From Paracoccus kondratievae (GTDB taxonomy: Bacteria; Pseudomonadota; Alphaproteobacteria; Rhodobacterales; Rhodobacteraceae), in NCBI RefSeq assembly GCF_009301415.1, contig NZ_CP045073.1, positions 1,193,501 through 1,257,500 on the forward strand: a stretch of 64,000 bases of DNA. Direction: 5' to 3'. Below are positions 1-8,061 of the stretch, piece by piece (within the stretch, counting starts at the first letter, position 1; each line of letters opens with the position of its first letter). The notes beneath the pieces were generated by a model, which saw only the letters and a program-made list of their open reading frames with translations, did no database searches and was not told where the DNA came from. Both the position numbers and the translations under genes were made by a program.

Positions 1-147
1 ACCGGCGTGCTGGAGATTTTCCTGGAAGAAGATGCCGCTTCCTCCATCCTGGTGGCGGAAGGCTGGACCGAAGACCCCGTCTGGTTGGCCGAATTGCTTT
101 GGACCGTGGCACAAGGTGAGATCGCGCCTGTGCGGCGTGCGGACTGA
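1..147 (+). CDS. 3' end of an unidentified gene (partial)
   Basis: Frame 1 is open from the window edge to a TGA at 145-147, giving 48 C-terminal residues that are acidic and rich in Trp (residues 22, 28 and 34 of the visible part). I do not recognise the family. The stop lies one base before the ATG of the next gene, so the two are almost certainly in one operon and probably translationally coupled. Since that next gene resembles the ketosynthase-like genes of type VI secretion accessory clusters, this protein may belong to the same cluster. That link is inference only. Confidence 0.5.
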   Translation, partial: TGVLEIFLEEDAASSILVAEGWTEDPVWLAELLWTVAQGEIAPVRRAD

Positions 148-148
148 T

Positions 149-1167
149 ATGCAGCAACACCTCGTCGCAATGGGCATCAGTTCCTGCCTTGGGCAGGGTC
201 TGTGGGAGCATCATCGGAAGATTGCAGCGCGAGACCACCGCTTTCGCCGGCAGAGGACGTTTCTGGGCAGCGATTTCAAACCGCAGCTGACGGTGTCCCC
301 CGGCGATATTGGCGAGCAATCCGCCCTTTCGCGCTTCATGGAGCTGGGGGCAGAGGCGATTGCCGATCTGATAGCCTTTCCCATGCTCCCCTTGCCGGGC
401 CGCGATTGTACATCGCGATCGCTCTGCCTGTTTCTTGCCCACAGCAGGGGCTGAGGCCGTCGGATTTGCAAGAGTTGGGAGATCGGCTTTCCGAGACGAT
501 CCTTGGACATCTGGCTGGCGATTTGGCTGCCTTGCGCCTCTACGCAAAAGGCGCCGCCGGTTTTGCATGGGCGCTCCGGGATTTCGCCGCCGCGGCGGTC
601 CCCGAGGACGCCCTAATCATATTGTCCGGAGACAGCTATCACTGCCGCGTGCGGATGAATGCGCTTTTGGCGCAGGGCCGGCTTTTCAGCCGAAAGCATC
701 GCTATGGCCAGATCCCCGGCGAGGCGGCTGTCGCGGCGCTATTCACCCCTCGCGCGCCGGAAAAGGCGATTGCTCGCATCACCGGAGCGGCCATAGAGGT
801 GGAAACTCTTCGCGAGGGCGAGACAGGCGCGACAGACTTTTCAGCAATGTCCAAGGCCTGTCTCTCGGTACTTCCGGCAGATCAATTGCCGTCGTGTTGG
901 CTCACGGATTGGAACAATTCCCGCTATGGCGCGGCCGAGCTGTCCTATGCGCAACTCAGACTGGCGGGGCGCTTCGAAAGGGATTTCGAAACCCTGCACC
1001 TGCCATTGGTTTTCGGCAGCACAGGTGCGGCGGGACTGGGAGTCGCGCTGGCGGCTTCGCTTTCCCGGCCTGGGTGCAGCCTTTTGACGGGTTCGGTTGA
1101 GCTTTCTGCAGAACGGGCCGCGCTTGCATCTGTCTCCTGTGGTTCAGGGAAGCCTCATCCCCGCTGA
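149..1167 (+). pseudogene. Ketosynthase-like (3-oxoacyl-ACP synthase fold) T6SS-associated gene, frameshifted
   Basis: The reading starts at ATG 149 in frame 2 (MGISSCLG near the start, then an SxLxRFxELGxxAIxDLI block) and moves to frame 1 at about 380-400, where LAGPRLYIAIALP resumes the protein. Frame 1 then carries LSGDSYHCRVRMNAL, RYGQIPGEAAVAALF, LTDWNNSRYGAAELSYAQ and FGSTGAAGLGVALAAS. These are spaced like the C-terminal half of thiolase-fold ketosynthases found next to DUF2169, PAAR and DUF4150 genes in type VI secretion operons. About 340 residues result if the shift is repaired, close to the family length. The shift is either a real inactivating indel or a sequencing error. A PAAR/DUF4150 chimera at 10999 supports the T6SS reading. 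Confidence 0.55.
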
Positions 1168-1670
1168 TCGTGCAATTCAAGCCGGCCGGCTGCTGCTGGA
1201 ATGAAGGGAAGTCGCCAGGAAATAGGCTGGTCAACAGCGCAGGATTCGTTCAAGATTCCCACCGAGAACGAAGCAAGACTTCGTGAAATTTCACATCCTT
1301 GATTGTGGCGTTTCAGAGAGTCTTGCCTTTTGTGCCAAAAGGCGACCCTCTGGTGAGGTCAAGAGCTTCGCGGCTGAGTTCGCCGGGCCGGACCGCTTGC
1401 ATGCACTTTGCCGTGTAACCCTAGAGGCGATCGTCGGTCACGGCCCAGAACCGCTCGTCGGACGCCCCCCCATGCTGCATGGCCGCATTCTCCGAATGCT
1501 GCCGCTCGACTGGCGCCACGGCGAAATCCCGACCAGAATCGCTGCTCCAAGGGACGGAACGGGCCTTCGATGGCTGGTCTTTTGCAAGCCTTTCATCCGC
1601 GCCCGGCACCTGCCTGCTGTCATTCAGCGTGATGGTGTCGTAGTGATGGCAAAACGATTCAGGTCAGGCA
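1168..1670. other. 503-base stretch without a supportable gene
   Basis: Several overlapping open frames occur on both strands here, as expected for G+C-rich sequence, but none shows a recognisable motif, a good ribosome binding site or an organised domain. The longest plus-strand frame (1283-1765) runs into the lipoprotein gene and looks spurious. The stretch probably holds decayed remains of the T6SS accessory operon, plus the promoter of the lipoprotein gene. Confidence 0.4.
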
Positions 1671-1949
1671 ATGCGAACTCATTTTTCTGCTCTTCTCGCT
1701 CTCATGATCGTCACCGGATGCGCGGTCGGTTCTGGTGCAGTGGTAAAGGGCGTCGGGCCAGGTGATCTCCTGAAGCTGCGCGAAGGCCCTGGCCTCAACC
1801 ACAACATCATCATCGGCCTGCCTGACGGAACGCGCCTCACCCGCCAGAACTGCGTCACGAACAACGGCAAGGTCTGGTGCAGGGTCTCGCTCGCCGACAG
1901 GCCCGGTATCTCGGGTTACGTTTCGGCGGACTATCTGGCGCATCGCTGA
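1671..1949 (+). CDS. Small SH3-domain lipoprotein
   Basis: The 92-residue product has a short lipoprotein signal peptide with the lipobox V-T-G-C, so Cys17 would be lipidated and the protein anchored on the periplasmic side. Residues about 30-88 form a bacterial SH3 (SH3b) domain. LLKLREGPGLNHNIIIGLPDG at about 34-54 is the classic RxGPGxxxxxIxxLPxG pattern, and a Cys pair (NCVTNNGKVWCRV) follows. Such proteins usually bind peptidoglycan or act as envelope modules. The gene stands alone between decayed regions, and no neighbour indicates a more specific role. Confidence 0.75.
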   Translation: MRTHFSALLALMIVTGCAVGSGAVVKGVGPGDLLKLREGPGLNHNIIIGLPDGTRLTRQNCVTNNGKVWCRVSLADRPGISGYVSADYLAHR

Positions 1950-2091
1950 CAGCAACATGGTCGGCCCAGAGCCGCCAGTCAAACCCGAGTGCGCGCCTTA
2001 GCGCAGCGCATCCGAACCGGACGCTGGTGCGCGCCGCAGCATGTCGTGGGTTGGTTGGCCGATAACGCAGGGCTCAAAAATGGCTCTGAGG

Positions 2092-2439
2092 TTACGATTT
2101 AACTTTCAGATCTGCGATTGCTTCGAGCATGCGAGCTATCGCTTTCGCACCTTCTGGCGTTTCATCCCATATCCTTCGAATGCTCGACTGAACCTGCGCC
2201 CAAGAAGGATCAGACCTCTCCGCCCTGGCCTCTGACCTTGGGAGCTTGACGTCCAGTGCCATGCAAACTTGCACGACATTGTGGCTCAGGGTTTTGAAGC
2301 TACCGGCGCAAATCCGGCTGACCTGACTTGGGTGGACGCCGGCGACCCGTCCAATCGCGGCGTTCGTTATGCGCTTTTTCGTGTATGCCTTGGCGATTTT
2401 GGCTCGAATCGCATCAAGTTGCTTGTCAGATAACTTCAT
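2092..2439 (-). CDS. XRE-like helix-turn-helix regulator
   Basis: The 115-residue protein begins at MKLSDKQLD; I chose this start because an upstream in-frame ATG would add only an uncharacteristic hydrophobic stretch. Residues about 19-50 (ITNAAIGRVAGVHPSQVSRI) form a Cro/C1-type helix-turn-helix in which a DNA-binding recognition helix is plausible. The C-terminal half (WAQVQSSIRRIWDETPEGAKAIARML) is predicted helical. The gene is divergent from a truncated NADAR-like gene only 46 bases away. Such pairs, often on mobile elements, suggest the regulator represses its partner from the shared intergenic dyad. Confidence 0.7.
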   Translation of the reverse strand: MKLSDKQLDAIRAKIAKAYTKKRITNAAIGRVAGVHPSQVSRICAGSFKTLSHNVVQVCMALDVKLPRSEARAERSDPSWAQVQSSIRRIWDETPEGAKAIARMLEAIADLKVKS

Positions 2440-2474
2440 GCAAATTAGCACGACAAAATTAATGTATATTTGCA
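2439..2474. promoter_or_regulatory. Intergenic dyad between the XRE gene and the NADAR remnant
   Basis: TGCAAAT at 2439-2445 and ATTTGCA at 2468-2474 form a perfect 7-base inverted repeat that spans the AT-rich gap between the divergent start codons. It is the natural operator candidate for the XRE-type regulator. The right arm also overlaps the AAGGA ribosome binding site of the NADAR remnant. Confidence 0.45.
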
Positions 2475-2485
2475 AGGATGAAGAT

Positions 2486-2527
2486 ATGGACGATATTCGG
2501 TTCTACCGCGCGAGCGAGAAGCCCTAG
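2486..2527 (+). pseudogene. N-terminal stub of a NADAR (YbiA-like) family gene, cut by an IS
   Basis: ATG 2486 follows an AAGGA ribosome binding site and encodes MDDIRFYRASEKP before a TAG formed at the IS junction. The pattern FYRASEKPYGxFSN is the usual opening of NADAR proteins, which hydrolyse N-glycosidic bonds in ADP-ribosylated or riboflavin-related substrates. The IS5 element enters exactly where the PYG codons would follow, using the TA of CCCTA. The rest of the gene is not found at the other end of the IS, where soxR sequence begins instead, so the downstream part has been deleted. The family call rests on only 13 residues. Confidence 0.45.
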
Positions 2528-3357
2528 GCTCCGGACTCATAGCCAAAAGATGACGATGGCGGCGAGAGCGATGGCGGAGAAGAAGGCCTTGGGGCACCGG
2601 TCGTATCTGGTTGCGACACGTCGCCAATCCTTGAGCCGGCCGAACATGATCTCGATGCGGTTGCGGCGTTTGTAGCGGCGCTTGTCATATTTTGCCGGAG
2701 TTTTCCGCTGTTTCCGGCCGGGGATGCAGGCGCGTATGCCCTTGTCTTGCAACGCTTCCCGGAACCAATCGGCGTCGTAGCCACGGTCCCCGAGCAGCCA
2801 GTCGACATCCGGCAGGCTGCTGAGCAGTGCCCGCGCTCCGATGTAATCGCTGATCTGACCGGCAGAGACAAAGAAGTTGATCGGGCGGCCCTTGCTGTCG
2901 CAGATGGCATGTAACTTGGTATTCATGCCGCCCTTGGTGCGGCCAATCAGGCGGCCACGCCCCCTTTTTTCGCGCCCAGGCTGGACGCGGTGCGATGGGC
3001 TTTCAGATAGGTGGCGTCGATCATCACTGTCTTTTTCTCGCCGTGCTGAGCGGCCAGGCCAGCCATCATCTGCGCAAAGATGCCCTTGTCGCTCCACCGC
3101 TTCCAACGATTATAAAGCGTCTTGTGCGGACCATACTCTTTCGGCGCATCGCGCCACCGTAAGCCATTGCGATTGATGAAGATAATCCCACTCAAGACGC
3201 GCCTATCATCGACACGAGGCTTGCCGTGGGGCTTCGGGAAATAGGGCTCCAACCGCGCCATCTGCGCGTCGGTCAGCCAGAAGAGATCAGACATGTTCAC
3301 CGCTCGTTTTCGAGCCGTGAATCACGCAACAGACCTGAAATCAATGGGTCCTGACCC
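2527..3357 (-). mobile_element. IS5-family (IS427 group) insertion sequence, apparently complete
   Basis: The element is 831 bases long. The left end begins GGCTCCGGACTCAT and the right end, read on the minus strand, begins GGGTCAGGACCCAT, an imperfect 14-base terminal inverted repeat with three mismatches. TA dinucleotides flank both ends (2525-2526 and 3358-3359) within CTAG, the usual IS427-group target. It carries one transposase gene in two frames. Different genes flank it (a NADAR stub and a soxR stub), which points to a deletion next to the element after insertion. Confidence 0.85.
2537..3300 (-). CDS. IS5-family transposase, two frames joined by a -1 shift
   Basis: The first frame (2947-3300) holds the N-terminal part with the DDRRVLSGIIFINRNG motif and the first catalytic Asp in MIDATYLKAH. 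The second frame (ending 2537) holds DRGYDADWFREAL with the second Asp, and the YKRRNRIEIMFGRLKDWRR block with the catalytic Glu. The frames overlap at an A6G5 run (minus strand of 2960-2970). This is the slippery site at which IS427-group elements make the full transposase by programmed -1 frameshifting. No inactivating lesion is visible, so the element may be active. Confidence 0.85.
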
Positions 3358-3359
3358 TA

Positions 3360-3518
3360 GCCTGAACGGCAGCTTCCTGTCTGACCCGGTTACGCGATCA
3401 AATGACCACCTGCATTGGCTGTGGTTGTCTCTCGACTCGCGATTGCCTCTTACGCAACCCATACGACAGACTCGGAGTAGATCGCGTCGGCCCCGTGCTT
3501 CTGGAAGGCGCGATATGA
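3360..3518 (+). pseudogene. soxR: C-terminal stub of soxR (redox-sensing MerR-family regulator)
   Basis: In frame 3 directly beside the IS right end, the sequence reads [21 protein letters not shown] followed by [16 protein letters not shown] plus the later Cys matches the CxxCxCxxxxxC cluster motif by which SoxR binds its [2Fe-2S] centre. The stop TGA at 3516-3518 fits the natural end of the family. The DNA-binding N-terminal domain is missing, removed by the IS insertion or the associated deletion, so no functional sensor can be made. Confidence 0.8.
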
Positions 3519-3595
3519 AGAGTGTGGCCGGTCGCCCAACCGGGATACTGCTTTTTGATGTCCGGCATCCACCAACACGACAGAACGGGCCCAGT

Positions 3596-4573
3596 CTAGG
3601 ATTTGGTCTCTGCCGTCAGCTCACGCCGTCGGGCGCCCGGCGAAACGCCTATCACGCGTTTGAAGGCGCGGGTAAAAGCGGCTTGTGACCCATAACCAAG
3701 CCGAAAGGCGACATCCGCCACCGAACTGCCCTCTTGTCCTAACCACTGCGCCGCGATCCGCATTCTAAGGTCGGTCAGATAGCGAAGCGGACTAACCCCC
3801 ACGATCTCCGCAAACCGCTCGGAAAAGACTGAACGCGACACGCCCATCAGGTCCGCCATCATCGGCACATCCCAATTTCGACCGGGTTCCTTGTGAAGCT
3901 CGACCAGAACCCTGGCGAGTCGCGGATCGCGAAGCGCCGTAATCACGCCGGATGCCTGATCGCAACCGCACTCAATCCAGCCCCGGACGATCAGGGCGGC
4001 GACCACATCCGCAAGCCGCGCAAGGACGCCGGCAGAACCCGGACGATCCTGCGCCATCTCGGTTTCCATAGCCGCCAGAATGCCGTGCATACCGGATTGA
4101 CTTTCCAGCAGCGACCCGACCGACATCGCATGTGGCATCTGCGCGACCAACGGATGCATGGTCACCAGATCAAGCTCCATTGCGCCAGTCAGGATAGTCG
4201 TATCCTTGGTCCGGCAGCTGGCCGCATCGCAGGCCTGAATCTCGTAAAAGGCGCGACAAAGGGTTTCCGGCGTGAACCTGCCAAAATCTCGCGCGGCGAT
4301 CCTTGGTGCCGATAACAGTTGATGCGGATGACCGCGAGGGATCAGCACCGCATCGCCCACCTTCATTACGCGAGGGGCACTGTCGGGCAGCATCAAAAGG
4401 GCTTCGCCTTGGCCGATAAAGTGAAATCTCGGGCCATCGTCCACCCGGAAGTTCACGCCGAAAGGTGGCGACAGACGAAGTCTCCAGTAACGTGCACCAC
4501 GCAGGCGCATGCCAAGCAGGACCTCGCTAACAGCGTCACCAATTTTCGTCGCTTCGGCGTTTCGATCAAGCAT
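3596..4573 (-). CDS. AraC-family transcriptional regulator with N-terminal cupin domain
   Basis: The product has 325 residues. Residues about 10-190 form an AraC cupin-type sensor domain (FHFIGQGEALLMLPDSAPRVMKVGDAVLIPRGHPHQL). The last 100 residues carry two helix-turn-helix motifs, ending in DVAFRLGYGSQAAFTRAFKRVIGVSPGARRRE, the hallmark of the family. It is divergent from an intact MFS efflux gene with about 80 bases between the start codons, so it most likely controls that transporter. Regulators of this type commonly activate drug or small-molecule efflux genes. The inducer cannot be inferred. Confidence 0.9.
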   Translation of the reverse strand: MLDRNAEATKIGDAVSEVLLGMRLRGARYWRLRLSPPFGVNFRVDDGPRFHFIGQGEALLMLPDSAPRVMKVGDAVLIPRGHPHQLLSAPRIAARDFGRFTPETLCRAFYEIQACDAASCRTKDTTILTGAMELDLVTMHPLVAQMPHAMSVGSLLESQSGMHGILAAMETEMAQDRPGSAGVLARLADVVAALIVRGWIECGCDQASGVITALRDPRLARVLVELHKEPGRNWDVPMMADLMGVSRSVFSERFAEIVGVSPLRYLTDLRMRIAAQWLGQEGSSVADVAFRLGYGSQAAFTRAFKRVIGVSPGARRRELTAETKS

Positions 4574-4653
4574 GAAGGATAAACTGGCATAGTTTGACTG
4601 GCCTGTCGAGCCATATTCCTTCTCTCAACGCTGGGAACACAAGGAGCCGTCCT

Positions 4654-5868
4654 ATGGCCACCGATACGATGCAGAGCGATCTGGATCTCATTGCACTGCC
4701 GATAGAAAGTGAAATATCTGACCGACCCGCATGGGGCGCGGTCTTGTCCATGTCGCTTGGCGTTTTTGCCTTGGTGACAGCCGAATTCCTGCCTGCCAGT
4801 CTGCTAACCCCATTGGCGGCAGGGTTGCAAATCAGCAAGGGTGCGGCCGGTCAGGCGGTGACAGCGACCGCATTGGTCGGGTTGATCACCAGTCTTCTGA
4901 TCTCGCTTATCATCCGTGACATCAACCGACGTTGGGTGCTGATTGGTCTCTCCGTGCTGCTGATCCTGTCGAACCTTGTCGTCGCGACTGCCCCCGGCCT
5001 TGGTATGCTGCTGCTTGGCCGTATCCTGATGGGCATCGCACTTGGTGGCTTCTGGAGCCTTTCTGTGGGGGTGGTGATGCGACTGGTGCCGGAAGCAGCT
5101 ATTCCCCGCGCGCTGGCAATCATGTTTATGGGCGTGTCCGCCGCAACTGTCTTCGCAGTCCCGGTCGGCAGTTATCTTGGCGGGATGATCGGCTGGCGCG
5201 GGGTCTTTTTTGCAGCAACCGGTCTCGCGGCCCTGTCCCTCCTCGTCCAGACGTTGACGCTTCCCTCGCTGCCCGTGCAAAGCGCCGCAAGGACGGCCTC
5301 GCTTCTCGACGTGCTACGACGCCCCGGGATCGCGATCGGAATGTTTTCCGTGCTGCTGGTTTTCGGAGGACACTTTACCTTTTTCACCTATCTTCGCCCC
5401 TTTCTAGAGAGCATCACGGGGCTCGGCGTCGACGGTGTTACTGCGGTTCTCTTTGGCTTTGGCCTTGCCAATTTTGCCGGAACCTATCTTGTCGCATATC
5501 TGATCGAACGCTCGCTTCGCCTGACTATGATCGTGCTTCCGTTGTCGATGGCCATCCTTGCCCTCATCCTGACCAGCTTCGGAGGCTTGGCCTCTTTCGA
5601 TGCCGTGCTGGTCGCTATCTGGGGACTTCTTTTTGCCGGCGTTCCTGTGGCATCGTCGACATGGATCACGCGCTCACTGCCCGACGATGCGGAAGCCGGT
5701 GGCAGCCTGATCGTCGCCGCAATCAACTTCGCCATTGCGACAGGAGCTGGTTTGGGCGGAGCTCTGCTGGAAGCGACCGGACCCAGAAGTGTTTTCCTGG
5801 CCAGCGGCATAATTCTTGCTGTCGCAGCATCGGTAATCGCTCGCCGTGTCCGTGAAGTCAGAGCTTGA
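4654..5868 (+). CDS. MFS transporter, DHA1-type efflux pump
   Basis: The product has 404 residues with about twelve predicted membrane segments and a cytoplasmic N-terminal tail. ATG 4654 is chosen because an AAGGAG site lies nine bases upstream; an earlier in-frame ATG at 4594 has no such site. GRILMGIALGGFWSLSVG and the IRDINRRW loop (motif A region) resemble AraJ/NepI-like proton antiporters, which export sugars, nucleosides or drugs. It is divergent from the AraC regulator at 3596-4573 and probably controlled by it. The substrate is unknown. Confidence 0.85.
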   Translation: MATDTMQSDLDLIALPIESEISDRPAWGAVLSMSLGVFALVTAEFLPASLLTPLAAGLQISKGAAGQAVTATALVGLITSLLISLIIRDINRRWVLIGLSVLLILSNLVVATAPGLGMLLLGRILMGIALGGFWSLSVGVVMRLVPEAAIPRALAIMFMGVSAATVFAVPVGSYLGGMIGWRGVFFAATGLAALSLLVQTLTLPSLPVQSAARTASLLDVLRRPGIAIGMFSVLLVFGGHFTFFTYLRPFLESITGLGVDGVTAVLFGFGLANFAGTYLVAYLIERSLRLTMIVLPLSMAILALILTSFGGLASFDAVLVAIWGLLFAGVPVASSTWITRSLPDDAEAGGSLIVAAINFAIATGAGLGGALLEATGPRSVFLASGIILAVAASVIARRVREVRA

Positions 5869-6121
5869 TGGGGGCGGTAGAAAGGACGGATTGCCGTCGG
5901 CCGCAGCCCAACTTGCAAATCGCGGCGCAACGTCAAACCGGTCGTTCGGCAACCGTCGGGGTGGCCACGATCGCTGAGTGGCTGTAGGATATTCCGAGCC
6001 CTGAGCGGACGGTCAAGTCGTTTGCAGATTGGCTCAAGCCGTTCGCTCCCGCAGCAACGGCTTAGCGCCCAAACCAAAGGTGGGGTTCAAGCGTTAATGC
6101 AAACTTATTCACCCTAAATCA

Positions 6122-6147
6122 CTTGACATTGACACTAATGTTAAGGT
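6122..6147 (+). promoter_or_regulatory. MerR-type dyad promoter
   Basis: CTTGACATT and AATGTTAAG form a nearly perfect inverted repeat with a six-base centre, overlaid on a TTGACA hexamer at 6123-6128. This is the architecture of promoters that MerR-family proteins twist into an active shape. It lies about 50 bases upstream of the merR remnant. Confidence 0.6.
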
Positions 6148-6179
6148 GCTGCGGCAACGTGGAAAGGGGTCGAAATAAA

Positions 6180-6644
6180 GATCAAAGAGGCTGCTGAAAG
6201 GCTCGGATCACGGAGCGCATGTTGCGCCATTACGAAAAGGCGGGCCTCATGGATGCTCGTCGCTCGGAGAATGGCTATCGCAGCTACAGCAAAGCCGACC
6301 TGCGCCGGGCGGGACGCATCCGCGATCTCATTGCGACGGGCTTTGCCACACGCGAGGTCCGCGCCATGGCGGCCTGCCTCTCCGACGAGGGCGCAGGACC
6401 GTGCGAGGGAGGTATTCCGCAATTGCTGGAGAAGCTGGAGCATATCGACCGGCTCCGAGCCGATCTTGACGCACGGCGGGAAGCGGTCCTCGGCCGCCTT
6501 GCCATGTTCCGGGAGTCCCTTTCGATCCATCACGAAAGGAAAGACCCGCACCATGCTTCGACTGACATTTCTCTTTCTGATCGCCTTCCTCGTGGGGGCG
6601 GACGAATTTCTCTTGGGGCCGATCCTCTCGCCGATAGGCGCTGA
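6180..6644 (+). pseudogene. MerR-family regulator, frameshifted near the N terminus
   Basis: The expected N terminus KIKEAAERLG is readable from about 6180, but its start codon appears as ATA. A one-base loss near 6203-6208 then moves the frame, after which ITERMLRHYEKAGLMDARRSENGYRSY continues from ATG 6219. The recognition helix, wing and C-terminal coiled coil (about 6300-6510) are intact. Either a shortened protein starts at 6219 without its first helix, or the gene is dead. The dyad promoter upstream and the MFS gene that overlaps its end show it once controlled an efflux operon. Confidence 0.7.
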
Positions 6645-6906
6645 TCTTTCGGTCCCGCCCGAGCGCATCGCGCTATTCATCACGGCCTATAGTCTGCCAC
6701 TGGCGATCATGGCCCCGATCCTTGGCGGCATTTCCGGCCGATATGGGCGGCTCGCCGTTCTTGTCCCCTCAACGCTCGTGTTCGGCCTTGCGTCTATTGC
6801 CACATCTTTCGTCCCTAGTTTGATGTTTCGAATTTTTTCTGGTAATTTCATGGTCAAGGCGAGGCAAGTGATTGATGCCATTGCCAGTCGCATAAATCTG
6901 AACTGA
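6553..6906 (+). pseudogene. Truncated MFS transporter (first three membrane segments)
   Basis: From ATG 6553, preceded by a GAAAGGAAAG site, the frame encodes about 95 residues of an MFS carrier: TFLFLIAFLVGADEFLLGPI, AYSLPLAIMAPILGG with the motif A remnant GRYGRLAVLVPSTL, and a third segment. At about 6838 the homology stops abruptly inside FRIFSGN and an unrelated tail runs to the stop. A normal family member has about 390 residues, so three quarters is missing. The breakpoint coincides with the start of the AT-richer foreign patch, indicating that a recombination event replaced the rest. Confidence 0.75.
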
Positions 6907-7080
6907 GGGCCAAAAGAATGGGAGGGATGTGTGCTGACGGGACTGTAATTTTCAATGGCGAAGAGAGTGAAGATGGCCGCGGCGAGATTGTAATTCCTGA
7001 TGCCGATCCGGAGTTTTTTTAACTGCATTCTATCGGCTGAACCTATTTTCACAAACATTGAACCCCCTTTCTACGAATGG

Positions 7081-7866
7081 ATGGATATAGACGAATTTCT
7101 TTTCGGAAATTATGGTAAGGATTGGCTGTATGGTCAGTTGGCATTTCCCGCAGCGTCAGGCTTACCAGGTCCTATCGCGAAAGAGAATTTTTCATTTGCC
7201 TTGGAACATGCTCTGGATGAGATATCTTTAGTTCTCAACAGTGTTCCGCCGGCCTACGCACTTCTGAAAATGGTGTTTAACCTCGCCTTTGGAAGTGATG
7301 AATTCGAAACAAATTTGCGCGAGTGTTTATCTAGGCAACCCCAGCTTATGGAGGGAGTAAAAGAGAGCGTTTTGGAGCTTAGAGAGCAGCTTCAAGATGA
7401 AGCCCCTTCGGCTGTGCTGGAAACCGGTCAGAGGATGCTTGGCGGCTTCTTGGTCAGTTACGTTGTGCACGGCGGGAGATACGGGAAACAGATTCTTGAA
7501 GGGAAGTCGCGATCTTACAGGTTGACAGAGGCGACAGTAAATATATTCTACAATATTATTATGGCCTCGCTAGGCGCAGCTATTCGATGCGTTTGGGAAA
7601 AGACGATTCTTGTGGATCGACTTTATCTTAGAGATGACTATCAGGTCCGTATTAAGTCAGTTGAACACCCTACTATTGTCCAGATGTTGATTACGGCGAT
7701 CACAGACACATCGGAAGGCGTTGATGGTATATTTTCGGATAGTGAGAAACTGTTCGAGTTGATGAATGCAGCTGGCCTTTGTTATTTCGATGACCTTGTC
7801 GAGTTGGTGACCTTTAGGGCTCTACTTGAAGGAATGAGGGACGGTGGAACGGGAGCTTTGCGATGA
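7081..7866 (+). CDS. Unknown protein in an AT-richer patch, probable effector or immunity-type gene
   Basis: From ATG 7081 the frame gives 261 residues (an in-frame ATG at 7000 gives 288). I do not recognise the family. The protein is acidic at the ends and mostly helical, with two moderately hydrophobic stretches (LGGFLVSYVVHGG and VNIFYNIIMASLGAAI). Just upstream another frame encodes MCADGTVIFNGEESEDGRG and ends PDADPEFF at a run of seven T (7014-7020). Removing one T would fuse that reading to this frame, so the true gene may begin at about 6918. The codon use is clearly less G+C-rich than that of its neighbours, indicating transfer. Its stop overlaps the start of a small membrane gene. 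Confidence 0.6.
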   Translation: MDIDEFLFGNYGKDWLYGQLAFPAASGLPGPIAKENFSFALEHALDEISLVLNSVPPAYALLKMVFNLAFGSDEFETNLRECLSRQPQLMEGVKESVLELREQLQDEAPSAVLETGQRMLGGFLVSYVVHGGRYGKQILEGKSRSYRLTEATVNIFYNIIMASLGAAIRCVWEKTILVDRLYLRDDYQVRIKSVEHPTIVQMLITAITDTSEGVDGIFSDSEKLFELMNAAGLCYFDDLVELVTFRALLEGMRDGGTGALR

Positions 7867-8027
7867 ACTGGAAAGGCTTCTTGGGGTTTTTGAGGGATTT
7901 TTTGATACATGTTGTCATGACGATGTTGCTGTCCTCGGCACTTTTTTTACTGATATTCGGAACCTGGTACTCGGCACTGGCATTTTTCTTGGTGGCCATG
8001 GTTTTTGGATATTTATTTATCAAGTAA
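7863..8027 (+). CDS. Small membrane protein, coupled partner of the unknown gene
   Basis: ATG 7863 overlaps the TGA of the preceding gene in an ATGA arrangement, so translation is coupled. The 54-residue product has a short amphipathic start (MNWKGFLGFLRDF) and then a hydrophobic span, VVMTMLLSSALFLLIFG plus YSALAFFLVAMVFGYLFI, enough for two membrane segments. Small membrane proteins encoded directly after an unknown gene in T6SS-related islands are often immunity or chaperone partners. That role is inference. It is too short for typical gene-calling limits but is well supported by the overlap. Confidence 0.6.
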   Translation: MNWKGFLGFLRDFLIHVVMTMLLSSALFLLIFGTWYSALAFFLVAMVFGYLFIK

Positions 8028-8061
8028 ATCAATAATAAAATCAGCAACATAAACCAGGCCA

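Noticed and set aside
1283..1765. 160-residue plus-strand frame ahead of the SH3 lipoprotein gene
   Set aside because: No ribosome binding site, no domain, and it overlaps the well-supported lipoprotein gene in another frame.
2524..2910. Ser/Ala-rich minus-strand frame inside the first IS element
   Set aside because: It is the antisense-side shadow of the transposase; its composition reflects the G+C-rich frame only.
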